DNA of 64,000 nt from Flavobacterium sp. 270 (GCF_004368785.1 NZ_SODM01000009.1:62001-126000); one strand, 5' to 3'. Counted from the first letter of the stretch, positions 51,126-60,074 are shown. Program-made: numbers and translations. The notes: generated from the letters alone by a model not told the origin.

Positions 51126-51575
51126 ATGAACATCCAAAAAGCCAAACCAGAAGATCATATTCGTTTAACGGAAATCACAAAAAAGTCAAAAGCATTTTGG
51201 GGATATTCTGAAGAACAAATTTTAGCTTGGGATATTCAACTCACAATTACTTCAGCTTATATCCAAAATAATCCTGTCTTTAATTTAGTTGAAGACAATA
51301 AAATTATGGGTTATTACTCCTATATAATAGAAGAAAATAATCAAGTGAAATTAGACAACTTATTTCTTCTGCCGGAATATATTGGAAAAGGTCTTGGTAT
51401 TTATTTAATGAATGATTTTCTGCAAAGAATGCGAAATGAAAAATGCAAAAAAATCATTTTAGATTCTGAACCAAACACAGAACAATTTTATCAAAAACTT
51501 GGATTCAAAAAAGTTGGCGAATTTGAAACCTCAATAAAAAATAGATTTATGCCGATTATGGAAATGAATCTTTAA
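51126..51575 (+). CDS. GNAT-family N-acetyltransferase
   Basis: From ATG 51126 a 149-aa acetyltransferase (MNIQKAKPEDHIRLTEITKK). The acetyl-CoA-binding motif A is LDNLFLLPEYIGKGLGIYLM (Q/RxxGxG/A-like IGKGLG), followed by motif B with FYQKLGFKKVGEF. The acceptor substrate is unknown. The gene converges on the PAP2 gene; the two stop codons share the palindrome TTAA, leaving no room for a terminator. Confidence 0.88.
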   Translation: MNIQKAKPEDHIRLTEITKKSKAFWGYSEEQILAWDIQLTITSAYIQNNPVFNLVEDNKIMGYYSYIIEENNQVKLDNLFLLPEYIGKGLGIYLMNDFLQRMRNEKCKKIILDSEPNTEQFYQKLGFKKVGEFETSIKNRFMPIMEMNL

Positions 51576-52336
51576 AAAACCTTCACAAAACTCAATCCAT
51601 ATTGCTGACCATTATAAAAAGGAGCAACCATCGAAGTTGATTTATTTTCAGAAGAAGATTTAAAAAGTTTTTTGGTAATATACGGCTGCATCCAATAGGC
51701 GATTTTGGTACTCATAATCCCGATTCCGGCTCCGGCTGCAACGTCGGTTAACCAGTGACGATTGTTGTAAATTCTGAAAAGTCCGGTTCCGGTTGCTACG
51801 GCATAACCAGCAATTCCGTACCAAATGGATTTGTCTTTGTATTCCTGCCATAAAAACTCTGCGCCGGCAAAAGCAGTTGCCGTATGTCCGGACGGAAAAG
51901 AATTATTAGAACTTCCGTCTGGTCTTTCTTCATGAACTATCGACTTTAAGCTTAAAACAGTTGAAGCCATAATAACATACGAAGTCACAAATATGACAGA
52001 TCGGTCTCGCAGATTATTTTTTCCTTTTACGCCAAAAGCATTTAAGGCGTAAACCGATGCTGCAGGTGCGTATTGAGAGAAATCATCAATAGTGATTTTC
52101 TCGTCAATATCTTCGGTAACCTCTTTTGTAATCTGAGAATTAAAACTCAAAAGCTGATCACTTTCTAAACCAATTACGCCGTAACCAATTAACACAGATG
52201 GAATAATTAATTGCTTGTAATTGAATTTTAAATGATGTGAAGAAGTACTGTCAATTTTTGTAATAGAATCATTTTGCTGTGCATTTGCAGAAAATAATCC
52301 GAATAGAAATAGCAGAGCAATCGTTTTGTAAAACAT
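51572..52336 (-). CDS. Membrane-associated phosphatase, PAP2 superfamily
   Basis: From ATG 52336 a 254-aa protein with a signal peptide (KTIALLFLFGLFSANAQ) and a PAP2 domain. The three catalytic motifs are KSIVHEERP (degenerate KxxxxxxRP), SFPSGHTATAF (PSGH) and RIYNNRHWLTDVAAG (SRxxxxxHxxxD-like, with His and Asp). It should dephosphorylate lipid phosphates such as undecaprenyl pyrophosphate or phosphatidate on the periplasmic side. A longer frame to 52381 would run through the -7 box at 52358-52365, so the shorter start is used. Confidence 0.88.
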   Translation of the reverse strand: MFYKTIALLFLFGLFSANAQQNDSITKIDSTSSHHLKFNYKQLIIPSVLIGYGVIGLESDQLLSFNSQITKEVTEDIDEKITIDDFSQYAPAASVYALNAFGVKGKNNLRDRSVIFVTSYVIMASTVLSLKSIVHEERPDGSSNNSFPSGHTATAFAGAEFLWQEYKDKSIWYGIAGYAVATGTGLFRIYNNRHWLTDVAAGAGIGIMSTKIAYWMQPYITKKLFKSSSENKSTSMVAPFYNGQQYGLSFVKVF

Positions 52337-52357
52337 TTTCGTTGTCGTTATATATTG

Positions 52358-52365
52358 CAAAGATA
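52358..52365 (-). promoter_or_regulatory. -7 promoter element of the PAP2 gene (TATCTTTG)
   Basis: On the minus strand TATCTTTG matches TAnnTTTG and ends 21 nt before the ATG at 52336. Confidence 0.55.
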
Positions 52366-52473
52366 ACGAGCGATTTACCAAACTATTTTTGACTTAATTC
52401 AACCTTAAGCGAATATTAATTGATTCAATATCAATGACAATATCAATGACAAATTTCAATTAAAAAATGCAAC

Positions 52474-52541
52474 TGTCACCCTGAGCGGAGTCGAAGGGCG
52501 CTCCAATTGGCAGGTGGTCTTCGACTTCGCTCAGACAGACA
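52474..52541. repeat. REP-like palindromic repeat, copy 2
   Basis: Arms 52481-52496 and 52519-52534 pair (one mismatch, GCGGAG against CTTCGC) around a 22-nt loop; the unit matches the copy at 48387-48449 along its length, including the loop segment CTCCAATTG. It lies just after the stop of the histidine kinase that ends the kdp island. Confidence 0.85.
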
Positions 52542-52549
52542 ATAGTTAT

Positions 52550-54280
52550 TTAAACCTTCAAAGCAAACCAAAAAGTACTTCCCAATCCCAAATTACTTTC
52601 TACGCCAACACTTCCATTTTGGGCTTCGATAAATTCTTTACTGATTGCCAATCCCAATCCCGTTCCTGATTTTGGACTTCCAGGAATCTGAAAATATTTA
52701 TCAAAAACTTTGTCTTTGTATCGCGGTTCGATTCCTTTTCCGGTATCAATAACCTGAAAAACGATCTGATTATTTTCTTCTTTTAATTTAATGAGAATTG
52801 TACTTTTTTCAGACGAATACCGAATCGCATTTGATAAATAATTAATTAAAACCCAACCAGTTTTTTCACTGTCAGCTTTTACATCTTTTAGGTTTTCATC
52901 GGCATCAATAATTAACTGAATCTGTTTTTGATCTGCTTGTACTTTTACCGCTTCAACGGCATAATTTGCAATCGTGTACGGATTGCTTTTTTCGATATTC
53001 AACTGAATATTTCCCGTTTCTAATTGTGAAAGATTCAGTAATTCGCCTGTAATTTTTAATAACCGCTGACTATCGTCTTTTATACTTTCAACCAATTGTT
53101 TTTGGTCGTCGTTCATATCGCCGGTTTTGGCATTTTCAAGTAATTGTAAACTTAATTTTATAGAAGCAATAGGCGTTTTTAATTCGTGCGAAACTGTTGC
53201 AATAAAATTGGTTTTAGCAAAATCCAGTTCTTTAAACAAAGTAATATTGCGAAGAATAATCACATCGCCAATATTAATTTCTTTTTCCTCGCCTGTTGGT
53301 GTTATGGTAATATTGATAGTTTCTTTTTCGAAATAACTTTCCTTAGCATTAGCAAAAATTTTCAAAGGTTGTTTTTTCTGATTTTCATTAGTTTCTTTCA
53401 AAATCAAAGAACGTATCAAATCATTAGAAACAGAAAGGTTAGAAGCCGATTTCCCAATAATGTCTTCAGATTTCAAACCGATAATTTTCAAAGCTTCATC
53501 ATTCGCAAACAAGACAATCCCTTCATTGTCCAAACCAATAATCGGATCGTTCATATTATTAATGAGCGTTTCCAGCCGTTTTTTCTCAAAAAGAAGTTTA
53601 TAAACATTACTGTCATGATATTCTTCGAGTTTCTGCGCCATTGTATTAAATGATTTTGCCAAATCGCCAAATTCGCTATGACTCGTAAAATGAACACGTT
53701 CCGAATAATTTTTATTCGCAATTTCCTTTATACTTAAAGTCAATTCCTTAATTGGATTCGCAATATTATTCGGCAGATTTACCAATAAATTAAAAGCAAT
53801 CAAAAAACACAAACTTCCCACAATCGCGATCGATAAGTTGGCCGTTTCTGCCGAATGTTTTGCAATGTCGCTTTTCTGTTTTATGGCATCCAGATTCAAT
53901 TTCATAATCGCAAAAATATCCTGACGAATCTGTGCTTTTAAACTTTCATCAGCATTGTTTTTTTCTAAAAGAGCAAAACTAGCCATCAATTTTTCAGTAG
54001 CCTGTTTTTCGCCTGGCTCGGTAATATTCAGAGTTTGTTTTTTGAGGTTTTCTTCAAAATTCAGAATCGTTTCTTTAGATCCTAATTTGATTTCATCCAA
54101 AGTAGAAATCATATTTCGCGAATACTCCAGTGTATTATAATTTGATTTCAAAATATTCTCAGTATCCTGCTTGATCAAAAAAACAGAATAAGCGCTTACC
54201 AGCGAAAGGATGATAATCATCAAAAACAATAATCCGACACCCAGATTCAATTTGGTTTTAATTCTCATTTTATAAAACAT
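52550..54280 (-). CDS. Membrane histidine kinase (HAMP-PAS-HisKA-HATPase), partner of the split KdpD
   Basis: A 576-aa kinase: membrane helix 1 (about 12-35), a periplasmic region of about 110 residues, helix 2 (about 149-170), HAMP (NPIKELTLSIKEIANKNYSE), PAS (about 235-345; MNDPIIGLDNEGIVLFANDE), HisKA with His365 in ATVSHELKTP, and HATPase_c with DTGKGIEP and GTGLGLAIS. It is the last gene of the kdp island, after a KdpD fragment that has no kinase domain, so it probably supplies the kinase function. Its partner is likely the NtrC-type regulator at 62629. The start may be 54280 or the in-frame ATG at 54268. Confidence 0.92.
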   Translation of the reverse strand: MFYKMRIKTKLNLGVGLLFLMIIILSLVSAYSVFLIKQDTENILKSNYNTLEYSRNMISTLDEIKLGSKETILNFEENLKKQTLNITEPGEKQATEKLMASFALLEKNNADESLKAQIRQDIFAIMKLNLDAIKQKSDIAKHSAETANLSIAIVGSLCFLIAFNLLVNLPNNIANPIKELTLSIKEIANKNYSERVHFTSHSEFGDLAKSFNTMAQKLEEYHDSNVYKLLFEKKRLETLINNMNDPIIGLDNEGIVLFANDEALKIIGLKSEDIIGKSASNLSVSNDLIRSLILKETNENQKKQPLKIFANAKESYFEKETINITITPTGEEKEINIGDVIILRNITLFKELDFAKTNFIATVSHELKTPIASIKLSLQLLENAKTGDMNDDQKQLVESIKDDSQRLLKITGELLNLSQLETGNIQLNIEKSNPYTIANYAVEAVKVQADQKQIQLIIDADENLKDVKADSEKTGWVLINYLSNAIRYSSEKSTILIKLKEENNQIVFQVIDTGKGIEPRYKDKVFDKYFQIPGSPKSGTGLGLAISKEFIEAQNGSVGVESNLGLGSTFWFALKV

Positions 54281-54296
54281 TTAATTTTTTTTTTTG

Positions 54297-54438
54297 AACC
54301 ATATAAGTTATATAAGGAAATATTAGATTCAAACCGATACAAAACTTTGTGTCTTTGTGCCTTCGTAGCAAACAAAAACTTTGCGTTTAAACTTTCAACA
54401 CTCCTAACTTTAAATGAACTTATATAACTTATATGGTT
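54297..54438. repeat. 142-nt element bounded by 20-bp perfect inverted repeats
   Basis: Arms 54297-54316 and 54419-54438 (AACCATATAAGTTATATAAG and its complement) are perfect. The interior has no ORF and contains a decayed TGTGTCTTTGTGCCTTCGTAGC motif that recurs, as GCCACGAAGGCAC, near 55584-55600. It fills the spacer between the KdpD module and the kinase gene. The layout resembles a small non-autonomous element, but no target duplication is evident. Confidence 0.7.
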
Positions 54439-54448
54439 TAAAAACTTT

Positions 54449-55576
54449 TCAAGACAAAATAACAAGATCGACGTTTGATAAAGACAGTTTGTTTAGCAGA
54501 CGTCTGAAAATTGTTGTAGACAAAATTACTTTAAATAAATTCAAATGCGGTTTTCCGATACAGACAGTTGTAATTTGTTTTTCTTCTGTAATTTTCAAAA
54601 TCGCATCGGCAATATTTTCATTTTCCAATTTAATGACTTCAGCGCCCAATTGAACGGCGAGTTTAAAATTATTAATTAAATGTCGTTGTTTGTCGAGTGC
54701 AATTCTCGTACTACTTTCTTTTGGCGTTTCAACATACAAAACATACCAGATTCCGTTATAATAACTTGCCAGACGCGAGGCTTTTCTAATTACAATTTTA
54801 GCCGTTTTATCATTACTGCTTATGCACGCTAATAATTTTTCATGTCGTAAAGCATGGAGTTGCTGAACTTCATTTTCGACTTTTCTCACGACCTGACTTG
54901 CTACTTCTTTCAAAGCCAATTCACGCAATTGCAGAATTTGTTCCGATTTAAAAAAGTTAGTCAAAGCCGTCTGAATTTTATCCTGCGTATAAATTTTTCC
55001 TTCTTTCAAACGTGCAATCAAATCTTCCGAAGTCAAATCGATATTTACCACTTCATCTGCAATTCTCAGAACATTATCTGGAATTCGTTCCTGAACATCA
55101 ATTCCCGTAATGCGTTTTACACTCGAATTCAAACTTTCAATATGCTGAATATTAACCGCAGAAATTACATTAATTCCCGCTTCAAGAATCTCCAAAACAT
55201 CTTGCCAACGTTTTTCGTTTTTGCTTCCTTCAATATTCGTATGTGCCAATTCGTCTACAATAACCACTTCGGGACGTAAATTTATAATGGACTGAACGTC
55301 CAGTTCTTCAAGTTCCTTCCCTTTATAAAAAATAGTCCGCCTCGGAATAAGAGGTAAACCAGTTAATAATTCATGCGTTTCTTTCCGACGATGCGTTTCG
55401 ATATAACCGATTTTCACATCGATTCCGTTTTTCAACAACGAATGCGCTTCCTGCAACATACGAAAAGTTTTCCCCACACCGGCACTCATTCCAATGTAGA
55501 TTTTAAATTTTCCTTTCCGTGATTTCTGAATTAAATCGAGAAAGTGTTGTGCGTTATTTTCGTTTTCCTTTTTCAT
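54449..55576 (-). CDS. kdpD: Stand-alone KdpD sensor module (KdpD + USP domains)
   Basis: A 375-aa protein equal to the N-terminal half of KdpD. The KdpD domain (about 20-230) has the Walker-A-like GMSAGVGKTFRM, IGYIETHRRKETHELL and VVIVDELAHTNIEGSKNEKR; a universal-stress-protein-like domain follows (about 245-375), ending in NVDLVILS. The DUF4118 membrane helices, GAF, HisKA and HATPase domains of full KdpD are absent, and the frame stops cleanly. It probably senses internal potassium or ATP and acts on the separate kinase downstream. ATG 55576 is used because the upstream GTG (55588) lies in an intergenic repeat. Confidence 0.9.
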   Translation of the reverse strand: MKKENENNAQHFLDLIQKSRKGKFKIYIGMSAGVGKTFRMLQEAHSLLKNGIDVKIGYIETHRRKETHELLTGLPLIPRRTIFYKGKELEELDVQSIINLRPEVVIVDELAHTNIEGSKNEKRWQDVLEILEAGINVISAVNIQHIESLNSSVKRITGIDVQERIPDNVLRIADEVVNIDLTSEDLIARLKEGKIYTQDKIQTALTNFFKSEQILQLRELALKEVASQVVRKVENEVQQLHALRHEKLLACISSNDKTAKIVIRKASRLASYYNGIWYVLYVETPKESSTRIALDKQRHLINNFKLAVQLGAEVIKLENENIADAILKITEEKQITTVCIGKPHLNLFKVILSTTIFRRLLNKLSLSNVDLVILS

Positions 55577-55690
55577 AGATTTTGCCACGAAGGCACTAAG
55601 ACACTAAGTTTTTTTTAATAGAAATCTGTAAAATCAGCCAAATCTGCGTGAGTAAAAAATCTCGCAAAGACGCTAAGGCGTAAAGTTTTT

Positions 55691-55788
55691 GTTTCACGCA
55701 GATTCTACAGATTTAAGCAGATATTCGCAGATTATTTATAAAAAAAATCAATTAAATCTGCTCTAATCTTTTTAAATCTGCGTGAAAC
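55691..55788. repeat. Inverted repeat in the porin-kdpD spacer
   Basis: GTTTCACGCAGATT (55691-55704) and AATCTGCGTGAAAC (55775-55788) are perfect 14-bp arms. The 55590-55796 spacer is made of variants of AAATCTGCGTG and GCAAAGACGCTAAGGCGTAAAG, repeats that recur in intergenic DNA of this window (for example near 45670-45700). Confidence 0.7.
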
Positions 55789-55796
55789 AATTTTTT

Positions 55797-56873
55797 CTAA
55801 AAGCTAATCGCCAATGATGTCGTTACAAAAGTGTTCGTATTTGTTGGCAGATTATTTTTCGTAAAAATTTCATCTTTGCTCGAAAGATTTCTGGCTTCGA
55901 TTCTAAACATAACATTATCAGAAACTAAGTAATCAAAGTTAGCTGAAAATCCGTAAGTTTTAAATCCGTTTGGCGTTTCTGTTGCGATGATAACACCTTT
56001 TTCGTCGCTGTAATATTCACCACGCGCCCCAAGCTGAATTTTATCTGTTGGTTTGTATTGTAAAACCAAAATTGGCGAAAACCAAGTATCGTATTTATTA
56101 CTGTTTTTAACCGATTGCTGAGAACCAATGTCAAAACCAGCCGTTAGATTTGTTTTTTCACTAAGCTTAAATTGCCCATAAAAGTCATTAAAATAACGCC
56201 ATTTTTTGTCAATATCAGGTTGTTCATTTCCCGCATAAGTACTCCAGTTCAACGTCACATTATCCGAAGGTTTAAAAGTAACCTGCGTTCCAAAAGCCGG
56301 AGTCTGATTGCCTTCTACTTTCTGAATTCTCTGCCAGCCATTCAAATACATTCCCGCCAAATACCATTTTCCGGATTCAGAAGTATAGCCAATTTTTACG
56401 CCCGCTTCATAATAAGGTGAATTTTCAGCAAGAATACTTCGCGTAAGTGTTGCACAATCTTTTCCAATCGCGCTTTCAAAACCAATATGCGAAGGCATAA
56501 TTCCGGCATCAATCCATAAATTATGGTTTTTCGAAATCTTTACGCCAACATTTGCTTCATAAACATTTTTCAATAAACCCTGTTCTGCCGACATATTATA
56601 TTCGGCATAAGTTCCCGCCATCAAAGCAAAATTTCCGCGAATATTCTCTTTCGAATAATTCACTTTTGCCATTCCGAGGTTGAGGTTTACTTCATTACTT
56701 TTATTATAACTGTAAAAAAATCCCGGACGCGTATGATTTTCCGGTTTTGCAAAATCATAACTGTAATAAACATCAACATAACCCGAAAATGTAAACGGAC
56801 TTTTAGATTCTTCTTGTGCGTGTAAATTGCTAAAACCAAAAGCGATTAAAGCTGTAAGTATTATTTTTTTCAT
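55797..56873 (-). CDS. Outer-membrane beta-barrel porin (OmpL/BBP2-like) of the kdp operon
   Basis: A 358-aa exported protein: signal peptide MKKIILTALIAFGFSNLHAQ, then alternating amphipathic strands to a C-terminal Phe (TTSLAISF), as in outer-membrane barrels. Typical blocks are FTFSGYVDVYYSYDF, NLWIDAGIMPSHIGFES and PYYEAGVKIGYTSESGKWYL. The family is the putative beta-barrel porin 2 / DUF1597-like group. It lies between kdpC and the KdpD module on the same strand, which suggests an outer-membrane route for potassium feeding KdpFABC; that role is inferred from context. Confidence 0.85.
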   Translation of the reverse strand: MKKIILTALIAFGFSNLHAQEESKSPFTFSGYVDVYYSYDFAKPENHTRPGFFYSYNKSNEVNLNLGMAKVNYSKENIRGNFALMAGTYAEYNMSAEQGLLKNVYEANVGVKISKNHNLWIDAGIMPSHIGFESAIGKDCATLTRSILAENSPYYEAGVKIGYTSESGKWYLAGMYLNGWQRIQKVEGNQTPAFGTQVTFKPSDNVTLNWSTYAGNEQPDIDKKWRYFNDFYGQFKLSEKTNLTAGFDIGSQQSVKNSNKYDTWFSPILVLQYKPTDKIQLGARGEYYSDEKGVIIATETPNGFKTYGFSANFDYLVSDNVMFRIEARNLSSKDEIFTKNNLPTNTNTFVTTSLAISF

Positions 56874-56876
56874 ATG

Positions 56877-57120
56877 TCATTGCGAGGAACGAAGCAATCT
56901 CGTTCTCTTAATTAAATTAATTATTAGTAGATTTTTTAGGAGCTAATCCCGCTATCCGCTACAATCTTTTGTGCCGAACCCCGGCACAAAAGGATTTCCA
57001 CTACTATCGGGGCTAGGACATTCGGGGTAAAAAGGCGTTCTCGTTCCTGCAATCCCGAAGTTTCGGGACAAAACCTTGTAGGTATTATTTATAAGTTCAG
57101 TTTTCGATTACAATTGCGTT
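56877..57120. repeat. Composite block of dispersed intergenic repeats
   Basis: The stretch holds TTGCGAGGAACGAAGCAATC (56880-56899), a hairpin of CTTTTGTGCCG with CGGCACAAAAG (56966-56992), CCCGAAGTTTCGGG (57055-57068), and AACCTTGTAGGTATT, which is shared with the repeat at 62526. No gene is present. The higher G+C than the surroundings marks it as a mosaic of repeat elements. Confidence 0.65.
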
Positions 57121-57122
57121 TT

Positions 57123-57230
57123 GTTTGTCATTTCGACGAAGGAGAAATCTCCACAAGAAGCTCCACACAGTAATTCGCCAATCTTTGCAGAGTTACTTTC
57201 GGAGATTTCTCCTTCGTCGAAATGACAAAC
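57123..57230. repeat. 30-bp perfect inverted repeat in the kdpC-porin spacer
   Basis: Arms 57123-57152 and 57201-57230 are perfect complements (core TTTCGACGAAGGAGAAATCT), separated by 48 nt. It is a long REP/BIME-like hairpin that would form in the kdp mRNA between kdpC and the porin gene. The core is of a type widely seen in Flavobacteria. Confidence 0.85.
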
Positions 57231-57287
57231 TACACAGTAACTGCGTTATATTAGGAAACTTAGAATCTTAGTAACTTAGAAACTTCT

Positions 57288-57839
57288 CTAGCGAAGCTGA
57301 TCAAGCGCAATATTCAATTCCAAAACATTAACAGTTTCAGGGCCAACAACGGCAGTGTTAATTTTAGATTCTACCAAAGTCTTTACTTTCGTTTCATCCA
57401 ATTTTCTTTCTTTAGCCACACGTTTCACCTGAATCAAAGCGCCTTGCGGAGAAATATTCGGATCCAATCCGCTTCCTGAAGCCGTTACCATATCAGACGG
57501 AATCTCTGATTTTTTCAAATAAGGATGAACCAATAATAAAGTGTCAATTCGTTTCTGCACCAAAGCCAAATATTCAGCATTGCTCGGACCTTTGTTACTT
57601 CCCGCACTTCCGGCCGCATTGTAATCAACAGCCGAAGGTCTTCCCCAGAAATAATTAGATTTGTCGAATTTCTGTCCGATTTTTTGGTATCCGATCACTT
57701 TTCCGTTTACCGAAATAGTTTCGCCTTTTCCTTGATTGGGAGCAACTTGTGCAATTCCATAAATTGCAAGAGGATAAATAACTGCAAACAGAATTAAAGT
57801 GCAAACAGTAAGTTTTATTATAGAAAATATATTTTTCAT
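57288..57839 (-). CDS. kdpC: Potassium-transporting ATPase subunit KdpC
   Basis: A 183-aa subunit with one N-terminal membrane helix (KLTVCTLILFAVIYPLAIYG) and a periplasmic domain with KFDKSNYFWGRPSAVDYNAAGSA-type sequence (I quote the core YFWGRPSAVDYN), SGSGLDPNISPQGALIQVKR and the C-terminal VNVLELNIALDQL. It stabilises the KdpFABC complex and may raise substrate affinity. A spacer of about 160 nt with palindromes separates it from kdpB. Confidence 0.97.
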   Translation of the reverse strand: MKNIFSIIKLTVCTLILFAVIYPLAIYGIAQVAPNQGKGETISVNGKVIGYQKIGQKFDKSNYFWGRPSAVDYNAAGSAGSNKGPSNAEYLALVQKRIDTLLLVHPYLKKSEIPSDMVTASGSGLDPNISPQGALIQVKRVAKERKLDETKVKTLVESKINTAVVGPETVNVLELNIALDQLR

Positions 57840-57860
57840 TTTTTTTAAGATTCTAAGGAA

Positions 57861-57908
57861 CTGAATTGCTAAGGTTCTAAGTTTTCTTCTCAGAACTTAG
57901 CAATTCAG
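57861..57908. repeat. Inverted repeat in the kdpB-kdpC spacer
   Basis: CTGAATTGCTAAGGTTCT (57861-57878) pairs with AGAACTTAGCAATTCAG (57892-57908), with one bulged base. Variants of the motif CTTAGAATCTTAGCAAC recur at 57967-57995 and at 57255-57285, so the kdp spacers carry several copies of one degenerate family. Confidence 0.65.
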
Positions 57909-57998
57909 AACCGATGTTTTTTATTGAGTTTTGATAGATTCTTGTTTTTACGATTCTAAGAAAACCTTAGTCTCTTAGAATCTTAGCAACTCAGAACC

Positions 57999-60056
57999 TT
58001 AAATAAAAAGTGCTACAACTAAATCAATTAATTTGATTCCGATAAAAGGAACAATCAAACCACCAAGTCCATAAATCAAAAGATTTCTTTTCAAAATAGC
58101 ACTCGCTCCAATCGGACGATATTCAACACCTTTCAGTGCAAGCGGAATCAAAATCGGAATGATAATCGCATTAAAAATCACAGCCGATAAAATCGCACTT
58201 TCCGGACTGTGCAAATGCATAATATTCAAACCTTGCAATGCCGGAATCGCAGTAATAAAAAGTGCGGGAACAATTGCAAAATATTTGGCAACGTCATTCG
58301 CGATTGAAAAAGTTGTTAATGTTCCACGAGTCATTAAAAGCTGTTTTCCAATTTCGACAATCTCAATAAGTTTTGTTGGATCATTATCTAAATCCACCAT
58401 ATTTCCAGCTTCTTTGGCAGCTTGAGTACCGCTGTTCATCGCAACACCAACATTGGCTTGGGCGAGGGCAGGAGCGTCGTTTGTTCCGTCGCCCATCATG
58501 GCAACCAGACGACCTTCGGCTTGTTCTTTACGGATATAATTCATTTTATCCTCAGGTTTCGCTTCGGCAATAAAATCATCAACTCCGGCTGCTTCTGCAA
58601 TAAATTTTGCCGTAAGCGGATTATCCCCAGTAACCATAACTGTTTTAATTCCCATTCGGCGTAGGCGCTCAAAACGTTCCTTCATTCCGGTTTTAATGAT
58701 GTCCTGCAATTCGATAACACCTTGAATCTGATTGTTTTTAAGTACAACCAATGGCGTTCCTCCGTTAGAAGAAATGGCAATAACTTGTTGTGCAGTATCT
58801 TCTGGGAAATGGTTTCCAGCTTGTTCTGCAATTTTCTTTGCTGCATCCTGCGCGCCTTTTCTAATATTTGTACCGTCTTTTAAAATAACGCCTGATGTTC
58901 TGGTTTCCGCAGTAAATTTTATGGTTTCAGAAATAGTATCTTGAAAAGTTAAAATATCAGATTGCATTTTTCCATTCAAATCTATCCCTTTACTAAGTTC
59001 AATAATACTTTTTCCTTCGGGCGTATCATCGGCAAGAGAACTTAATACGGCCGATTTCACAAAATCATCAAAAGCAATTCCTTTCGTTGGATAAAAATTG
59101 GTTGCTTTTCTGTTTCCAATCGTGATGGTTCCAGTTTTGTCCAAAAGCAAAACGTCAATATCTCCGGCAGTTTCTACCGCTTTACCAGATTTTGTAATTA
59201 CGTTGGCGCGTAAAGCTCTGTCCATTCCCGCAATTCCAATCGCAGAAAGTAAACCTCCAATTGTGGTTGGAATCAAACAAACGAAAAGTGAAATAAAAGC
59301 AGCAATTGTAATAGGAGCGTTGGCATAATCTGCAAACGGTTTTAGCGTTACGCAGACAATCACGAAAATTAAAGTAAAAGCTGCTAAAAGAATAGTCAAT
59401 GCAATTTCGTTTGGCGTTTTCTGACGGCTCGCACCTTCAACCAAAGCAATCATTTTGTCCAGAAAACTTTCTCCCGGTTCTGATGTTACGATAACTTTTA
59501 TTTTGTCTGAAAGTACTTTTGTTCCGCCAGTTACAGAAGATTTATCTCCGCCAGCTTCACGAATTACCGGTGCACTTTCTCCGGTAATGGCACTTTCATC
59601 AATTGTTGCCAAACCTTCAATAATTTCACCATCGGCTGCAATTAAATCTCCTGCTTCGCAAATAAAAGTATCTCCTTTTTTTAAGTCAGAAGAACTGATG
59701 TTTTTGATTTCTCCGTTCGCTAGGATTAATCTTGCAGGAGTTTCTTCGCGCGTTTTTCTTAAACTATCTGCTTGTGCTTTTCCTCTGGCTTCGGCAATAG
59801 CTTCGGCAAAATTGGCAAATAGAAGTGTAGCGAATAAAATTAAAAAAACAATTAAGTTGTAAATAAAACTGCCCTGATCGTTTGCGCCCATTAGAATGGA
59901 AACACAAACCGCAAACATAATCGCAGTTCCTATTTCTACGGTAAACATTACCGGATTTTTAATCATTGTTTTTGGATTCAGCTTTACAAAAGACTGCATA
60001 AATGCAATTTTTACCTGCTTACTTTCAAACAATGATGTGGATTTATTAGTTGTCAT
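57999..60056 (-). CDS. kdpB: Potassium-transporting P-type ATPase subunit KdpB
   Basis: A 685-aa P-type ATPase, full length. The actuator motif TGES (158-161) is intact, including Ser161, equivalent to the serine phosphorylated to inhibit E. coli KdpB; the phosphorylated Asp306 lies in LLLDKTGT, and MMGDGTNDAPALAQANVGVA forms the hinge. Six or seven membrane helices include CLIPTTIGGLLSAIGI. It hydrolyses ATP to drive potassium uptake through KdpA. It lies 18 nt after kdpA. Confidence 0.98.
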   Translation of the reverse strand: MTTNKSTSLFESKQVKIAFMQSFVKLNPKTMIKNPVMFTVEIGTAIMFAVCVSILMGANDQGSFIYNLIVFLILFATLLFANFAEAIAEARGKAQADSLRKTREETPARLILANGEIKNISSSDLKKGDTFICEAGDLIAADGEIIEGLATIDESAITGESAPVIREAGGDKSSVTGGTKVLSDKIKVIVTSEPGESFLDKMIALVEGASRQKTPNEIALTILLAAFTLIFVIVCVTLKPFADYANAPITIAAFISLFVCLIPTTIGGLLSAIGIAGMDRALRANVITKSGKAVETAGDIDVLLLDKTGTITIGNRKATNFYPTKGIAFDDFVKSAVLSSLADDTPEGKSIIELSKGIDLNGKMQSDILTFQDTISETIKFTAETRTSGVILKDGTNIRKGAQDAAKKIAEQAGNHFPEDTAQQVIAISSNGGTPLVVLKNNQIQGVIELQDIIKTGMKERFERLRRMGIKTVMVTGDNPLTAKFIAEAAGVDDFIAEAKPEDKMNYIRKEQAEGRLVAMMGDGTNDAPALAQANVGVAMNSGTQAAKEAGNMVDLDNDPTKLIEIVEIGKQLLMTRGTLTTFSIANDVAKYFAIVPALFITAIPALQGLNIMHLHSPESAILSAVIFNAIIIPILIPLALKGVEYRPIGASAILKRNLLIYGLGGLIVPFIGIKLIDLVVALFI

Positions 60057-60074
60057 TTTTCTGTATGTAAAATG

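Noticed and set aside
53186..53653. A 155-aa plus-strand frame opposite the kdp-island histidine kinase
   Set aside because: The sense frame encodes intact PAS and HisKA domains here, and the antisense product is Phe/Asn-rich without features.
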